A stretch of DNA of 64,000 nt from Nitrosopumilus ureiphilus (GTDB taxonomy: Archaea > Thermoproteota > Nitrososphaeria > Nitrososphaerales > Nitrosopumilaceae): assembly GCF_013407185.1 (NCBI RefSeq), contig NZ_CP026995.1, positions 1,323,913-1,387,912 on the forward strand, written 5' to 3'. Of this stretch, positions 8,041-16,677 are shown piece after piece. The first letter of the stretch is position 1. Each line of letters begins with the position of its first letter. Both the position numbers and the translations under genes were made by a program. The notes beneath the pieces were generated by a model, which searched no databases, was not told the DNA's origin, and saw only the letters and a program-made list of their open reading frames with translations.

Positions 8041-8403
8041 CTAGGAATTGGGAGATTGTTGATTTTTAATTTTTTCAAGTGTTTGTTCAAGTTCTTTTAA
8101 TGCCCAGTCAATATCAGACAAATCATCTTCAGATAGAGTACTTTTCCACTTATCTAACACACTATTTGCAATTTCAGAAGAATTGTAAAGAATATTCCAA
8201 TATGGGTGATGCTCAGCTGTAGCATATGCAAGTTCAGTTACATCATTGAGACCGTTTTTTGCTCTTGTCAGAGAGTTGATTTTCTCACCAAAGATTTTGA
8301 TAATATTATTTTCAAGATCTTGTTCAATCTTTAAAGGAATGTTTTGATTTTCATATTTTTTTGCCAAATCAAGTAAATCATTATAAAAATTTTCAAAGGC
8401 CAT
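8041..8403 (-). CDS. Uncharacterised helical protein (120 aa)
   Basis: The likely start is the ATG at 8403 (MAFENFYNDLLDL), which overlaps the stop of the CoA-binding gene as TAATG; the longer frame to 8439 would run back into that gene. The protein is acidic, helical and soluble, with AEHHPYWNILYNSSEIA in the middle and a coiled-coil-like C-terminus (DIDWALKELEQTLEKIKNQQ). No family is recognised. Tight coupling suggests it functions with the CoA-binding protein. Confidence 0.7.
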   Translation of the reverse strand: MAFENFYNDLLDLAKKYENQNIPLKIEQDLENNIIKIFGEKINSLTRAKNGLNDVTELAYATAEHHPYWNILYNSSEIANSVLDKWKSTLSEDDLSDIDWALKELEQTLEKIKNQQSPNS

Positions 8404-8813
8404 TATTTCATCAATCTCTGATGTTCTGCAAGCATACATCTATTGAAGACAACATCAATTCCTTCTTTTCGAGCTAGTTCTTCTGCTTTAGAATTATGGA
8501 TTCCTTCTTGTAGCCATATTACTTTGGGTTTTTTCTTGATTGCATCTTGTATTATAGATAAAACTTGATCTGATGGTCGGAAAATATCTACAATGTCAAC
8601 TTCGTCAATTTCTGAAACAGAATCATAGCATTTTTTACCCAATATTTCATCAGCGGTAGGATTTATAGGAATAACGTCATATCCATTCTCAGAAAGGTAT
8701 TTTGGCACATAGTGTGCTGCTTTAGATGAATTTTTAGACATTCCAATAACTGCAACTTTTCTCATTGAAAGAAAATCACGGATTTGTTCGTCAGTGTGCT
8801 CATCTTGTTCCAT
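8403..8813 (-). CDS. CoA-binding domain protein (YccU-like)
   Basis: The 136-residue protein is a single Rossmann-type CoA-binding domain: KVAVIGMSKNSSKAAHYVPKYL at residues 19-40, then GYDVIPINPTADEILGKKCYDSV and PKVIWLQEGIHN. These are signatures of the YccU/CoA_binding_2 family, which resembles the N-terminal domain of ADP-forming acyl-CoA synthetases but lacks catalytic domains. It is the first gene of a two-gene operon with the 120-aa helical protein. Substrate and partner are unknown. Confidence 0.85.
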   Translation of the reverse strand: MEQDEHTDEQIRDFLSMRKVAVIGMSKNSSKAAHYVPKYLSENGYDVIPINPTADEILGKKCYDSVSEIDEVDIVDIFRPSDQVLSIIQDAIKKKPKVIWLQEGIHNSKAEELARKEGIDVVFNRCMLAEHQRLMK

Positions 8814-8887
8814 AAAAATAGGACACAGTTGAAGAATATAATTTTTGAAATTTTACTTAAAGCAAAGAATTTTTTAGCCATGAAAAA

Positions 8888-9418
8888 ATGAAAATAGTAA
8901 TGGAAGAAGAGCCAAAAGACACCATAGTTTTGGGTGCAATAAAACACGGAATTAAGAAATTTGAAAAAATCCAAAAAACTACCCAGATTGAAGCTGAAGA
9001 ATTGAATAAAATTTTAGAGCAATTAGAAAATAGAGGGTTAATCGAGGTTATAGAGAGAAAAGGTTGGCTAGGAAAAAAAATAGAGATGGATATTACCGAA
9101 AAAGGTTCTAAAGAAGTTGATGAACGCGTTCACGAATTACAAACAAGATGGAATGAAATGTCTCAAATTTACAAAACAGGGAATAAGGAAAAAATGAAAC
9201 AATGCATGGAGGAGAATAAGTCATTTTTACCAACAATGATGTTCTTTGGAATGATGGATATGATGATGTTTTCAATGATGTTTAGTATGATGGGCATGGC
9301 AATGTCAGATTATGTTCCAGCAGAAAGTATGCCAGATGGCGGAGATACAGGAATGGATGATGGAAGTATGGACGGCGGTGTGGATGATGGTGGATTCGAT
9401 ATCGACATTGGATTCTAG
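8888..9418 (+). CDS. Winged-helix protein with Met-rich and Gly/Asp-rich tail
   Basis: Residues 8-85 look like a winged helix-turn-helix (IVLGAIKHGIKKFEKIQKTT, ELNKILEQLENRGLIEVIERKGWLG, MDITEKGSKEV), similar to PadR/MarR-like regulators. A linker helix follows, then residues 117-140 with 13 methionines (MMFFGMMDMMMFSMM...) and a tail with GGDTGMDDGSMDGG repeats ending DIDIGF. The Met-rich part could be a hydrophobic patch or a soft-metal (Cu) site; this is inference. An in-frame ATG at 8900 is an alternative start. The gene stands alone, divergent from the CoA-binding operon. Confidence 0.75.
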   Translation: MKIVMEEEPKDTIVLGAIKHGIKKFEKIQKTTQIEAEELNKILEQLENRGLIEVIERKGWLGKKIEMDITEKGSKEVDERVHELQTRWNEMSQIYKTGNKEKMKQCMEENKSFLPTMMFFGMMDMMMFSMMFSMMGMAMSDYVPAESMPDGGDTGMDDGSMDGGVDDGGFDIDIGF

Positions 9419-9454
9419 TTCATATTTTATACTCGGGATTAAAACAGAACTTAA

Positions 9455-10462
9455 TTGATTTACAATTCATTTGACAGTCCAGGATTAGTAAAGGTACTAA
9501 CATTTTTGCAGACACACAACACCGAATATTTGTCAGGTCAAGATTTGAGTGATGTCCTAAGAATTAGCAGAGTTGCAATATGGAAGCACATAAAAAAAAT
9601 TCAAGAGTTAGGATACACTGTTGAATCAAAACAAAAATTAGGATACAAGCTTACATCAAATTCTGATGCTCTTTTACCTTGGGAGATTACATCGGGGTTA
9701 AAAACAAAAAAGATTGGGAAGAAGGCATATTATTTTGATTCATTAGATTCCACTCAGAGCCAAGCGGTAAAAATGTCAGAAGATCCTATAAATGATGGGA
9801 CCATAATTATTGCAGCAAAGCAGACAGAGGGAAAGGGGAGATTGGGAAGAAAATGGATCTCGCCTAAAGGAGGTATTTGGTTTTCAATAATTTTACAACC
9901 AAAATTTGATATTTCAATTACAACTCTATTTCCAATTGCATCATCACTTGCATTATCTTATGCCATAGAAAAAACATTCAAAATTACACCGGAATTAAAA
10001 TGGCCAAATGATTTGACAATAAAGGGCAAAAAAGTTGCAGGAATGTTAGTTGACGTATCCTTAGAATCAAACAAGATCGAAAGTTTAGTTTTAGGAGTTG
10101 GAATTAATTTTGATGTGGATGTAAAACAGATTGAAAAAACGCTCAAAGGGACACCCAATTTTTATGGAGTGGTTTCACTAAGTGAACAGAAAAAGAAAGT
10201 GAAACCAAGAATACTAGTTCAGACATTTTTAGCAGAATTAGAAAAAATTTATGAATTACTAAATACAAAGCAAACAAAAGATATCATTTCAGAGTGGACA
10301 AAAAGATCATCGACAATTGGAAAGAAAGTAGAACTCAATACAATAGAGGGTAAAATTAAAGGAGACGCAATCAAAATTGATGATGACGGAGCATTAATTG
10401 TATCAGAGAAAAACAAAACAAGCAAAGTAATTGCAGGCGATATCATTTATCTATCAAAATAG
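9455..10462 (+). CDS. birA: Biotin-[acetyl-CoA-carboxylase] ligase with HTH domain (BirA)
   Basis: The 335-residue protein starts at TTG and has three parts: an N-terminal HTH (residues 8-62; SGQDLSDVLRISRVAIWKHIKKIQELGY), the catalytic domain with the biotinyl-AMP loop EGKGRLGRKW and the ELKWPNDLTIKGKKVAGMLVDV core, and a C-terminal SH3-like cap (about 285-332). It attaches biotin to the carrier protein of acetyl/propionyl-CoA carboxylase, an enzyme of the 3HP/4HB carbon-fixation cycle. The HTH suggests it may also regulate transcription, as in E. coli BirA. It is convergent with the next gene. Confidence 0.92.
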   Translation: MIYNSFDSPGLVKVLTFLQTHNTEYLSGQDLSDVLRISRVAIWKHIKKIQELGYTVESKQKLGYKLTSNSDALLPWEITSGLKTKKIGKKAYYFDSLDSTQSQAVKMSEDPINDGTIIIAAKQTEGKGRLGRKWISPKGGIWFSIILQPKFDISITTLFPIASSLALSYAIEKTFKITPELKWPNDLTIKGKKVAGMLVDVSLESNKIESLVLGVGINFDVDVKQIEKTLKGTPNFYGVVSLSEQKKKVKPRILVQTFLAELEKIYELLNTKQTKDIISEWTKRSSTIGKKVELNTIEGKIKGDAIKIDDDGALIVSEKNKTSKVIAGDIIYLSK

Positions 10463-10464
10463 GA

Positions 10465-10800
10465 TTATTTTTTAGTCTTTTTTGATTTTGAGGGTTTCTT
10501 TTTTTTGGCAGCGATCATAGAGGATTGTGTTTTGAGAATCTCTTTTAGATCTTTTTGTATCTCAAAAACAGATGAAAGCATCTCCTCTAAAGCCTCAGAA
10601 TACTGCTCATAAGCAGAAACTAATTCAGTTTTCTTTTCATTTTCTTTTGATAGGAATTCGTTTGAACGCAGCAAATTTGCAGAAGTAATCATTTCGGGGA
10701 GTTCAGAGGGAGGCTCACTCAATTGATTCAAATCATATTTGATTTTTTGTATCTTTTTTCGTAGATCATATATTATTTCTCCCGTTCCAACTTTTGTCAA
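10465..10800 (-). CDS. Coiled-coil protein with basic tail (111 aa)
   Basis: The frame begins at TTG 10800 and encodes a helical, probably coiled-coil protein (residues 10-90, rich in Glu, Leu and Ser) ending with a lysine-rich tail (KKKKPSKSKKTKK). No known domain is visible. The basic tail could contact nucleic acid, but that is speculation. It converges on birA with a two-base gap between the stops. Confidence 0.65.
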   Translation of the reverse strand: MTKVGTGEIIYDLRKKIQKIKYDLNQLSEPPSELPEMITSANLLRSNEFLSKENEKKTELVSAYEQYSEALEEMLSSVFEIQKDLKEILKTQSSMIAAKKKKPSKSKKTKK

Positions 10801-10911
10801 TACAAAAGACGTATCTATGAATAAATTAAAGATTTTCTAACAATAACAAAGTCCAATTATGTAAAATAACAGGGCATACGTGATATAAAATAGAAATAAA
10901 TTATATCTAAA

Positions 10912-12357
10912 ATGACAAATATGAAAAAAGATACAATGTCAATCCTTAATTTTCTAGTCATAGTTTTGTTTATTTCATCAATTGTCACAGTGACTGCTTT
11001 TGCACAAACAGAAAAAGAAGCAGAAACAAGGTTTAATCAAGCAACAGATCTATTTGTTAACGGAAATTATAAGCAGGCAATAGCAATTTATGACGATATT
11101 TTAGAGATTGCACCAAATAACATTTCAACACTAAAGATGAAAGGAATAGCACAGAGTAACCTCGAGGATCATACAAATTCATTAAAACAGTTTTTCAAAG
11201 TTTTGCAACAGTCTCCAAAAGATGCACTTGCATTGACTGGGATGGGAGTAGGATTTGGAAATTTAGGAGAATATCAAGAAGCCATATCATATATCAAAAG
11301 AGCACATAATGAAAAACCAAATAGCACAGTAGTTAATAATTATAAAGAATTTATCGAAAAGGTTATTTCAAAATATCCATACACACCAACAGAAAAACCA
11401 AAGGGGTTAGAAAAAGAGTTCATCACATCAATTCCTGAATGGGTAAAACCAATAGCAAAATGGTGGTCTGAAGGAAGTATTGAGGATGCAGAATTTGTTT
11501 CAGCATTACTATACCTTATTGATAATAAAATTATTCAAATCCCACCTGTAGAAACACAGAATGTCTCAAATGAAATTCCAAAATGGATTAAAAATAATGC
11601 AGGATGGTGGGCAGAGGGTGAAATAGATGATGATGCATTTGTTTCAGGAATTCAATACATGATTGAACAAGGTATAGTCACAGTAAATCTTCAAGACATA
11701 AATAAAAAATCACAAGATGAGTTAGACCATGAATTTTACTTGTTTGAGAAATATCTAAGAAACATATCAAACAATATTGCCAAGGAAAAAAGATACATTG
11801 AATTTCCAAATCCCAGTCAAGATGTAATAAAGAAATTCCTTAGAGACTATGTTAAATGGAATTTTGAGGCAGAAGCAGCTAAAGCATCCAGTAGTTTCCC
11901 AGATCCTACATACGAGATAGTTGATGAAACATACATTATTTTATACAAAGTATTCATCAATGAACAGCCAACAGGACTTCCATTAGATCATGTCAACACA
12001 TTACAGAACTCATTAGCATTTTGGGAGAATCAAGAATTGAATACAAATGATCAAAAAGCCAAAATAAAATTCGAAATAACAAATCAAAAATATAAAGCAA
12101 ATGTATGGGTAACATGGGTAGTTCGAGATATTGGTGAAGGAGTTTTAGGCCATGCTCATCTTGGAAAGGGAGTAGTAGAAGTGACATTGGGAGATTATAA
12201 TTGTGATGGAAGTTTTCAATTGTATGATGTAAAAAGTGTGGAGACAATCATGACACATGAATTAGGGCATTCAATAGGTTTGAAACACGTAGAGGATCAA
12301 AAGAACATAATGTATCCATCTTACACGCCATCATATGCATATTGTCTATTAAGTTAA
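10912..12357 (+). CDS. Secreted TPR / WVK-WW repeat protein with metzincin-type zinc protease domain
   Basis: The 481-residue protein has a signal peptide (hydrophobic residues 10-30, ending AFAQ; an ATG at 10921 is an alternative start). TPR-like helices follow at about 35-145 (NYKQAIAIYDDILEIAPNN). Next are two copies of the thaumarchaeal motif IPEWVKPIAKWW...GSIEDAEFVSALLYLI (about 165-260). A C-terminal metalloprotease domain carries HELGHSIGLKH with His449, Glu450, His453 and His459, and a Met-turn-like IMYP. This HExxHxxGxxH plus Met-turn is the metzincin signature. It probably acts outside the membrane; the substrate is unknown. Confidence 0.85.
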   Translation: MTNMKKDTMSILNFLVIVLFISSIVTVTAFAQTEKEAETRFNQATDLFVNGNYKQAIAIYDDILEIAPNNISTLKMKGIAQSNLEDHTNSLKQFFKVLQQSPKDALALTGMGVGFGNLGEYQEAISYIKRAHNEKPNSTVVNNYKEFIEKVISKYPYTPTEKPKGLEKEFITSIPEWVKPIAKWWSEGSIEDAEFVSALLYLIDNKIIQIPPVETQNVSNEIPKWIKNNAGWWAEGEIDDDAFVSGIQYMIEQGIVTVNLQDINKKSQDELDHEFYLFEKYLRNISNNIAKEKRYIEFPNPSQDVIKKFLRDYVKWNFEAEAAKASSSFPDPTYEIVDETYIILYKVFINEQPTGLPLDHVNTLQNSLAFWENQELNTNDQKAKIKFEITNQKYKANVWVTWVVRDIGEGVLGHAHLGKGVVEVTLGDYNCDGSFQLYDVKSVETIMTHELGHSIGLKHVEDQKNIMYPSYTPSYAYCLLS

Positions 12358-12478
12358 ATTCAAAATACACATTCATGTTCTAAATAATGAGAATAAATAT
12401 TAGCTTAACCTACACACAATTAACCTGCAGAAATTAGGTAAAATGGATAATAAGGTAATTAGATAATTAATTCTCATT

Positions 12479-13390
12479 ATGCTTAAAAATACAATGATTT
12501 CAGGGCCAAAATGCCCATCTTGTGGAAATCCAAAAATAGTTACAGATCAAGACACTGGAGAATTGTTTTGTGGTAAATGTGGATTTGTAGTCACAGACAA
12601 GATTGCAGATACAGGTGCTGAGTGGCGTTCTTTTTCAAATGATGAGACAAATAGAACCAGAGTAGGAGCTGGAACATCGTTGACAATGCATGATATGGGA
12701 CTATCAACAGTGATTGGAGCTGCTAACAAAGACTCTACAGGAAAACCACTATCTGCAAGTGTAAAGAGTTCCATTGAAAGATTAAGAACTTGGGACAGTA
12801 GAACACAAGCACATTCATCTGCAGACAGAAATCTAAGACAAGCTCTAAATGAAATGGACAAGTTAAAAGATAAACTTGCATTAACGGATGCAGTAGTAGA
12901 GAAAGCAGCTTATATTTACAGAAAAGCTATGGAGCGAAAATTAGTCAGAGGTAGATCAATTCAAGGACTGGTTGCAGCATGTCTTTATGCATCATGTAGA
13001 AATACAGAAACCCCCAGAACACTAGATGACATTGCAAAAGGAATCAACATTAGAAGAAAAGATGTTGCAAGATGTTATAGATTAATTTTCAGAGAACTGG
13101 AATTAAAAATGCCAGTAGTTGATCCTATCAAAGGAGTTTCAAGAATTGCAAGTATTGCAGAGTTAGGTGAGAAGAGTAAACGAAAGGCAATTGAGATTTT
13201 AAACCAGGCTAAAACAATGGGCATTGTAGCAGGAAAAGATCCAATGGGCATCGCAGCTGCTGCATTATATTTAGCTTGTATTAGTACAGGAGAAATGAAA
13301 TCTCAGAAAGATATCTCTGTGGCATCAGGAGTGACAGAAGTCACCATAAGAAATAGATGTGCAGGATTAAGAAAAATGCTTAATGATTGA
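12479..13390 (+). CDS. tfb: Transcription initiation factor IIB (TFB)
   Basis: The 303-residue protein has the N-terminal zinc ribbon (CPSCGNPKIV...CGKCG, residues 12-37), the B-finger region around EWRSFSNDETNRTRVG, and two cyclin folds (about 110-200 and 205-300; GRSIQGLVAACLYASCR and DPMGIAAAALYLACI). It recruits RNA polymerase to TATA/BRE promoters. The length is standard for archaeal TFB, and thaumarchaea carry several paralogs. The stop overlaps the start of the next small gene by eight bases. Confidence 0.95.
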   Translation: MLKNTMISGPKCPSCGNPKIVTDQDTGELFCGKCGFVVTDKIADTGAEWRSFSNDETNRTRVGAGTSLTMHDMGLSTVIGAANKDSTGKPLSASVKSSIERLRTWDSRTQAHSSADRNLRQALNEMDKLKDKLALTDAVVEKAAYIYRKAMERKLVRGRSIQGLVAACLYASCRNTETPRTLDDIAKGINIRRKDVARCYRLIFRELELKMPVVDPIKGVSRIASIAELGEKSKRKAIEILNQAKTMGIVAGKDPMGIAAAALYLACISTGEMKSQKDISVASGVTEVTIRNRCAGLRKMLND

Positions 13391-13679
13391 AATGTTAGAA
13401 AACAAATGGTCTGATTGGCTAGACAACACTGAAGAAGTACTTTCTGAAATACCTGAAAAACCTGGTGTGTATATGATGCATGCAGCCATGAAAATATTAT
13501 TTATTGGCGGTTCTCAAAACATGAAAAAATCCATAACTGAAGCGCTAGAAAAAAAATGTGTTTCAAAAGCAACTAGAATTAGATTTAGAGAAGAAGTGAA
13601 TTTTGATGAAATAAAAAATGAATTAATTGTAGATTACAAAAAAAGACATGAAGGCAATATCCCTCAATGCATGAATTAA
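13383..13679 (+). CDS. GIY-YIG-fold-like small protein (98 aa)
   Basis: Residues 24-50 (EKPGVYMMHAAMKILFIGGSQNMKKSI) resemble the first strands of a GIY-YIG domain: PGVYxM, then I-x-FIG-G-S. The rest is short and helical and ends near the position where a complete nuclease would continue, so catalytic competence is uncertain. The ATG lies inside the end of tfb (eight-base overlap), which suggests coupled translation. It converges with the phosphoribosyltransferase gene, overlapping it by four bases. Confidence 0.6.
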   Translation: MIEMLENKWSDWLDNTEEVLSEIPEKPGVYMMHAAMKILFIGGSQNMKKSITEALEKKCVSKATRIRFREEVNFDEIKNELIVDYKKRHEGNIPQCMN

Positions 13680-14086
13680 TTCTGAGATCTTTTAAACTCT
13701 AATCTATCCCATGGAAAAACAACATATGCAGAATTGTCTGTTTTTTTCGCATAGATTAGTTGTTTAGGATATTTTTTCCCACGTCTTGCAAATAATGTAA
13801 CAAATACAAGTTTTGACGGATCATCAACCTTTGAAACAGTTTTGTTAAAAGTATCACCAGTGTCAAAAATATCATCAATAAATAAAGAATCTGACGATAT
13901 CTTGTTTTTGTCAACTAGAATTTTTCCAATTCCAAGATGATCTGCAAGTAAACGTGAAGGGACCAATCCACCCCTACTAAGAGTAGTTATGCTTGAAAAA
14001 GTTCGCGGTAATTTTGAAATAGTTTTTGAGAGTATTTTCACCAATGAGTCTATTTCATTCCAATCAACATCTTGGTTTAATGTCAT
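13676..14086 (-). CDS. Phosphoribosyltransferase
   Basis: The 136-residue protein has the type I PRTase PRPP loop SLFIDDIFDTGDTF (about residues 67-80) and an upstream TLSRGGLVPSRLLADHLG segment that binds pyrophosphate. The C-terminal PWDRLEF resembles the xanthine/hypoxanthine-guanine PRTases (Gpt-like). It probably salvages a purine base with PRPP. The exact base cannot be read from the sequence. Confidence 0.85.
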   Translation of the reverse strand: MTLNQDVDWNEIDSLVKILSKTISKLPRTFSSITTLSRGGLVPSRLLADHLGIGKILVDKNKISSDSLFIDDIFDTGDTFNKTVSKVDDPSKLVFVTLFARRGKKYPKQLIYAKKTDNSAYVVFPWDRLEFKRSQN

Positions 14087-14123
14087 AATTGCGATTTCAG
14101 AATACTGAATTAAGTAGTTATGC

Positions 14124-14516
14124 TCAGAATATTTTTGTTGGAGATTTTTTCAAAGGTTCAATGATTTTAAGAACTTTAAATGGCAGTTTTCCAAAATCTA
14201 TTTCTTTTTCACAGGACAAAAGTAACACATCATCATTATTTAGTGGAAAACTCATTACAATCACCTTATCTCTGTAAGACATTGAAAAATGAACTTCACC
14301 AAATTCATGATCAAATTCCCTTCTCATTCTAACACGTAGTGCTAGTTCCATGAACATCATTTCATCTTGTTTTTGGGCTTCAAGTGAAAAGACACCTTTC
14401 TTCATGCCCCCAGCAGCTAGATGTCCTCTGCTATTGATGAATCTGGCTGAACGCATCTTAGGATCCAGTTTTATGATTTTTTGACAGATTTTTTCAAGCT
14501 CTTCGGCATTATCCAC
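14124..14516 (-). CDS. Roadblock/profilin-like thaumarchaeal family protein, paralog 1 (130 aa)
   Basis: The pattern of a short helix, RSARFINSRGHLAAGG, a central helix and YRDKVIVMSFPLNNDDVLLLSCE fits a compact alpha/beta sensor-like fold. It aligns by eye with two other genes in this window (20084-20467 and 58088-58468): all share R-x-A/V-G/F-x-I-x-x-x-G-x-L, a helix with ... EFDxxxGE/P, and a R-x-K-x-x-x-x-SF strand. I recall this as a thaumarchaeal DUF6659-type family without a defined role. It is divergent from phaE. Confidence 0.65.
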   Translation of the reverse strand: MDNAEELEKICQKIIKLDPKMRSARFINSRGHLAAGGMKKGVFSLEAQKQDEMMFMELALRVRMRREFDHEFGEVHFSMSYRDKVIVMSFPLNNDDVLLLSCEKEIDFGKLPFKVLKIIEPLKKSPTKIF

Positions 14517-14569
14517 TAGTCTAAAGTTACAAGCGATCTATTTATTGCGAGCTGTGATAATGGATATCT

Positions 14570-15169
14570 GTGCAGCCAGAACAAACTAAAGACAAAGCAG
14601 AGCCAACTAAAGAAATATCAGATCAATTCAAGCATCTGTCACTATTTTGGACAGATATTATGCATTTGATGGCAAGTAAGCCTCAAGCACTCACATCAAT
14701 TGGCCCAATGCGTGCATTTGCTGCAAACTCTAAGAAAATTTCAACTGAATTAATCGAAATTAATGAGGATTTGATGGAATTCAACAAGTATCTAACTCAG
14801 TACTACAAGCAGCTCTCAGAAGCCTGGGGAATTGCTCAAAAAAAAGTAAATCTGAAAGCTCCAGAAATCCCTCAGGATGTAGAACAAATAGAGGCTTTCA
14901 AACGAATTTGGATTGACATTTTTGATAATGACTTTACAGAATTATTTGATTCGGATAAATTTGGTGAGAATTATGGAAAACTTGTATCAAAAGAACTTGA
15001 ATTAACTAAACACTGGAATAATATAACTAATGTAATTTTACAATCAGTGAATCTTCCAAGTAAAGAAGAGATAGATGAAGTATACAAAGAGATTCATTCA
15101 TTAAAAAAAAGAGTGGGGAAACTAGAATTAGAATTAAAGAAAAAGGAGATTGTAAAAAATGCAAAGTGA
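14570..15169 (+). CDS. phaE: PHA synthase subunit PhaE
   Basis: The 199-residue helical protein begins at GTG and overlaps the phaC start by 11 bases. LFWTDIMHLMASKPQAL, a region of heptad helices and a C-terminal coiled coil (EIHSLKKRVGKLELELKKKE) match the PhaE subunit of class III polyhydroxyalkanoate synthases. PhaE lacks catalytic residues and is needed for PhaC activity and granule association. Synteny with phaC makes the call much firmer than the sequence alone. Confidence 0.85.
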   Translation: MQPEQTKDKAEPTKEISDQFKHLSLFWTDIMHLMASKPQALTSIGPMRAFAANSKKISTELIEINEDLMEFNKYLTQYYKQLSEAWGIAQKKVNLKAPEIPQDVEQIEAFKRIWIDIFDNDFTELFDSDKFGENYGKLVSKELELTKHWNNITNVILQSVNLPSKEEIDEVYKEIHSLKKRVGKLELELKKKEIVKNAK

Positions 15170-16223
15170 GTCAAGAGTAGATCCAAAAATCATTGAAGAG
15201 ATTTTAAAATTTAGCAAAAATGTAATTAATGCGCCAAAATTAGTCGCAGCGCCTGATGAGATCGTTTTGGAAGTAACTCCTCATGATACGGTACAAATGA
15301 TGGACAAAACAAGATTAATACATTATAGATCACTTACTGAGAAACAACACAAAACACCATTACTCATTTCATATGCATTGATTAACAGATACCACATACT
15401 TGATATTCAACCAGAAAAAAGCTGGGTTAGAAATCTACTTCAACAAGGATTTGATATCTACATGTTAGATTGGGGAACACCTACCAGTATGGACAAGTAT
15501 CTGGATTTTGACGATTATGTTAATGGATATTTAGATTCGTATGTAGAATATATCAAAAATGAATCATCTAATGAGAAAATTTCATTGCAAGGGTATTGTA
15601 CTGGAGCAACTATTGCTACAGCTTACACATCTTTGCATCCAGAAAGTGTAAAAAATTACATCGCAACTGCTCCTGTAATTGATGGATGGCGTGATACAAC
15701 TGTAATTAGTAATCTTGCAAAGCACATGGATGTAGAGAAAATGGTCGAAATCATAGGAAACATGCCTCCTGAATTCATGTATTATTGTTTTTCAGTTCTT
15801 AAACCATTTGAACAGGGAATTGAAAAATATGTTAAATTTTTCAAAAATATAGATAACAAGAAATTCGTAGACAATTTCCTTAGAGTTGAAAAATGGTTAG
15901 GAGACACACCTCCAATCCCAGGAGAATTATTCAAACAGTGGATTAAAGACATCTATCAAGACAATTTACTGATTCAAAACAAGATGTACATAGAGGGGCA
16001 AAGAATTGATTTGAAAAAAATAGACATGCCAGTATTTACGCAAGTTGCAGTAGGAGATCACCTTGTATCACCTGAGTGTAGTATGCCTCTACATTATGCC
16101 ATTGGAAGCGAAGACAAAACATTGAGAATGTATCCAACAGGACATGTAGGAATGATTGCTAGCTCATTATCACAAAAGAAGGTGTTACCTGAGCTGGGAC
16201 AATGGTTAGCTGAAAGATCATAA
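15159..16223 (+). CDS. phaC: Class III poly(3-hydroxyalkanoate) synthase subunit PhaC
   Basis: The 354-residue protein is an alpha/beta-hydrolase-fold PHA synthase. The lipase-like box reads GYCTGA, with nucleophile Cys147. Asp300 (VAVGDHLVSP) and His329 (PTGHVGM) complete the triad, at positions close to the Allochromatium enzyme. It polymerises 3-hydroxyacyl-CoA, typically (R)-3-hydroxybutyryl-CoA, into storage polymer. It follows phaE in an overlapping operon and converges with two phasin-like genes. Confidence 0.93.
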   Translation: MQSESRVDPKIIEEILKFSKNVINAPKLVAAPDEIVLEVTPHDTVQMMDKTRLIHYRSLTEKQHKTPLLISYALINRYHILDIQPEKSWVRNLLQQGFDIYMLDWGTPTSMDKYLDFDDYVNGYLDSYVEYIKNESSNEKISLQGYCTGATIATAYTSLHPESVKNYIATAPVIDGWRDTTVISNLAKHMDVEKMVEIIGNMPPEFMYYCFSVLKPFEQGIEKYVKFFKNIDNKKFVDNFLRVEKWLGDTPPIPGELFKQWIKDIYQDNLLIQNKMYIEGQRIDLKKIDMPVFTQVAVGDHLVSPECSMPLHYAIGSEDKTLRMYPTGHVGMIASSLSQKKVLPELGQWLAERS

Positions 16224-16251
16224 AAAAAGAAAAAGAATAAAAAAATTCTTT

Positions 16252-16677
16252 CTAGTTATTCTTTGTAGTGAAGACAGAAATCCAAGATTGTAGAATGTTT
16301 CTGTTTAGGTCAGCAAATGACTTTGCATTATCGTTGAATGTTTTGATGTTTTGTTGTGTTGCATCAATAGTTGCAAGTGCTACTTGATTTTGTATTGAAG
16401 CTGCCTTTACAAATTCTTCTGTCGTATCATGAATTACTTTTAGTGTTGCTTCAGGAATATTTGCTGCTATACCTGCTTTCTTTGCATATTCCTTTTGTAG
16501 TGTGATAGTTGAATCTACTACGTTTTCATATGCTTGTAGGTATTCTTGTTGTACATTAGTAATTGATTGATGATACTGAGGTACTGATTGTTTGATACCA
16601 TTGAAGATTTTGTCTACATTTTCCTGATATGTAGAAAATAGATCTTTTGAATTTCCGGTTGTTTCGTTTTTACTCAT
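16252..16677 (-). CDS. Phasin-like granule-associated protein (141 aa)
   Basis: The helical protein has features of phasins: amphipathic repeats (QENVDKIFNGIKQSVPQYHQSI, QEYLQAYENVVDSTITLQKEYAKKAG) with no cysteine or signal peptide. Its start overlaps the stop of the AbrB-phasin gene by four bases, and it lies tail to tail with phaC. Phasins coat PHA granules. The call rests on composition and context, since phasins are weakly conserved. Confidence 0.7.
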   Translation of the reverse strand: MSKNETTGNSKDLFSTYQENVDKIFNGIKQSVPQYHQSITNVQQEYLQAYENVVDSTITLQKEYAKKAGIAANIPEATLKVIHDTTEEFVKAASIQNQVALATIDATQQNIKTFNDNAKSFADLNRNILQSWISVFTTKNN

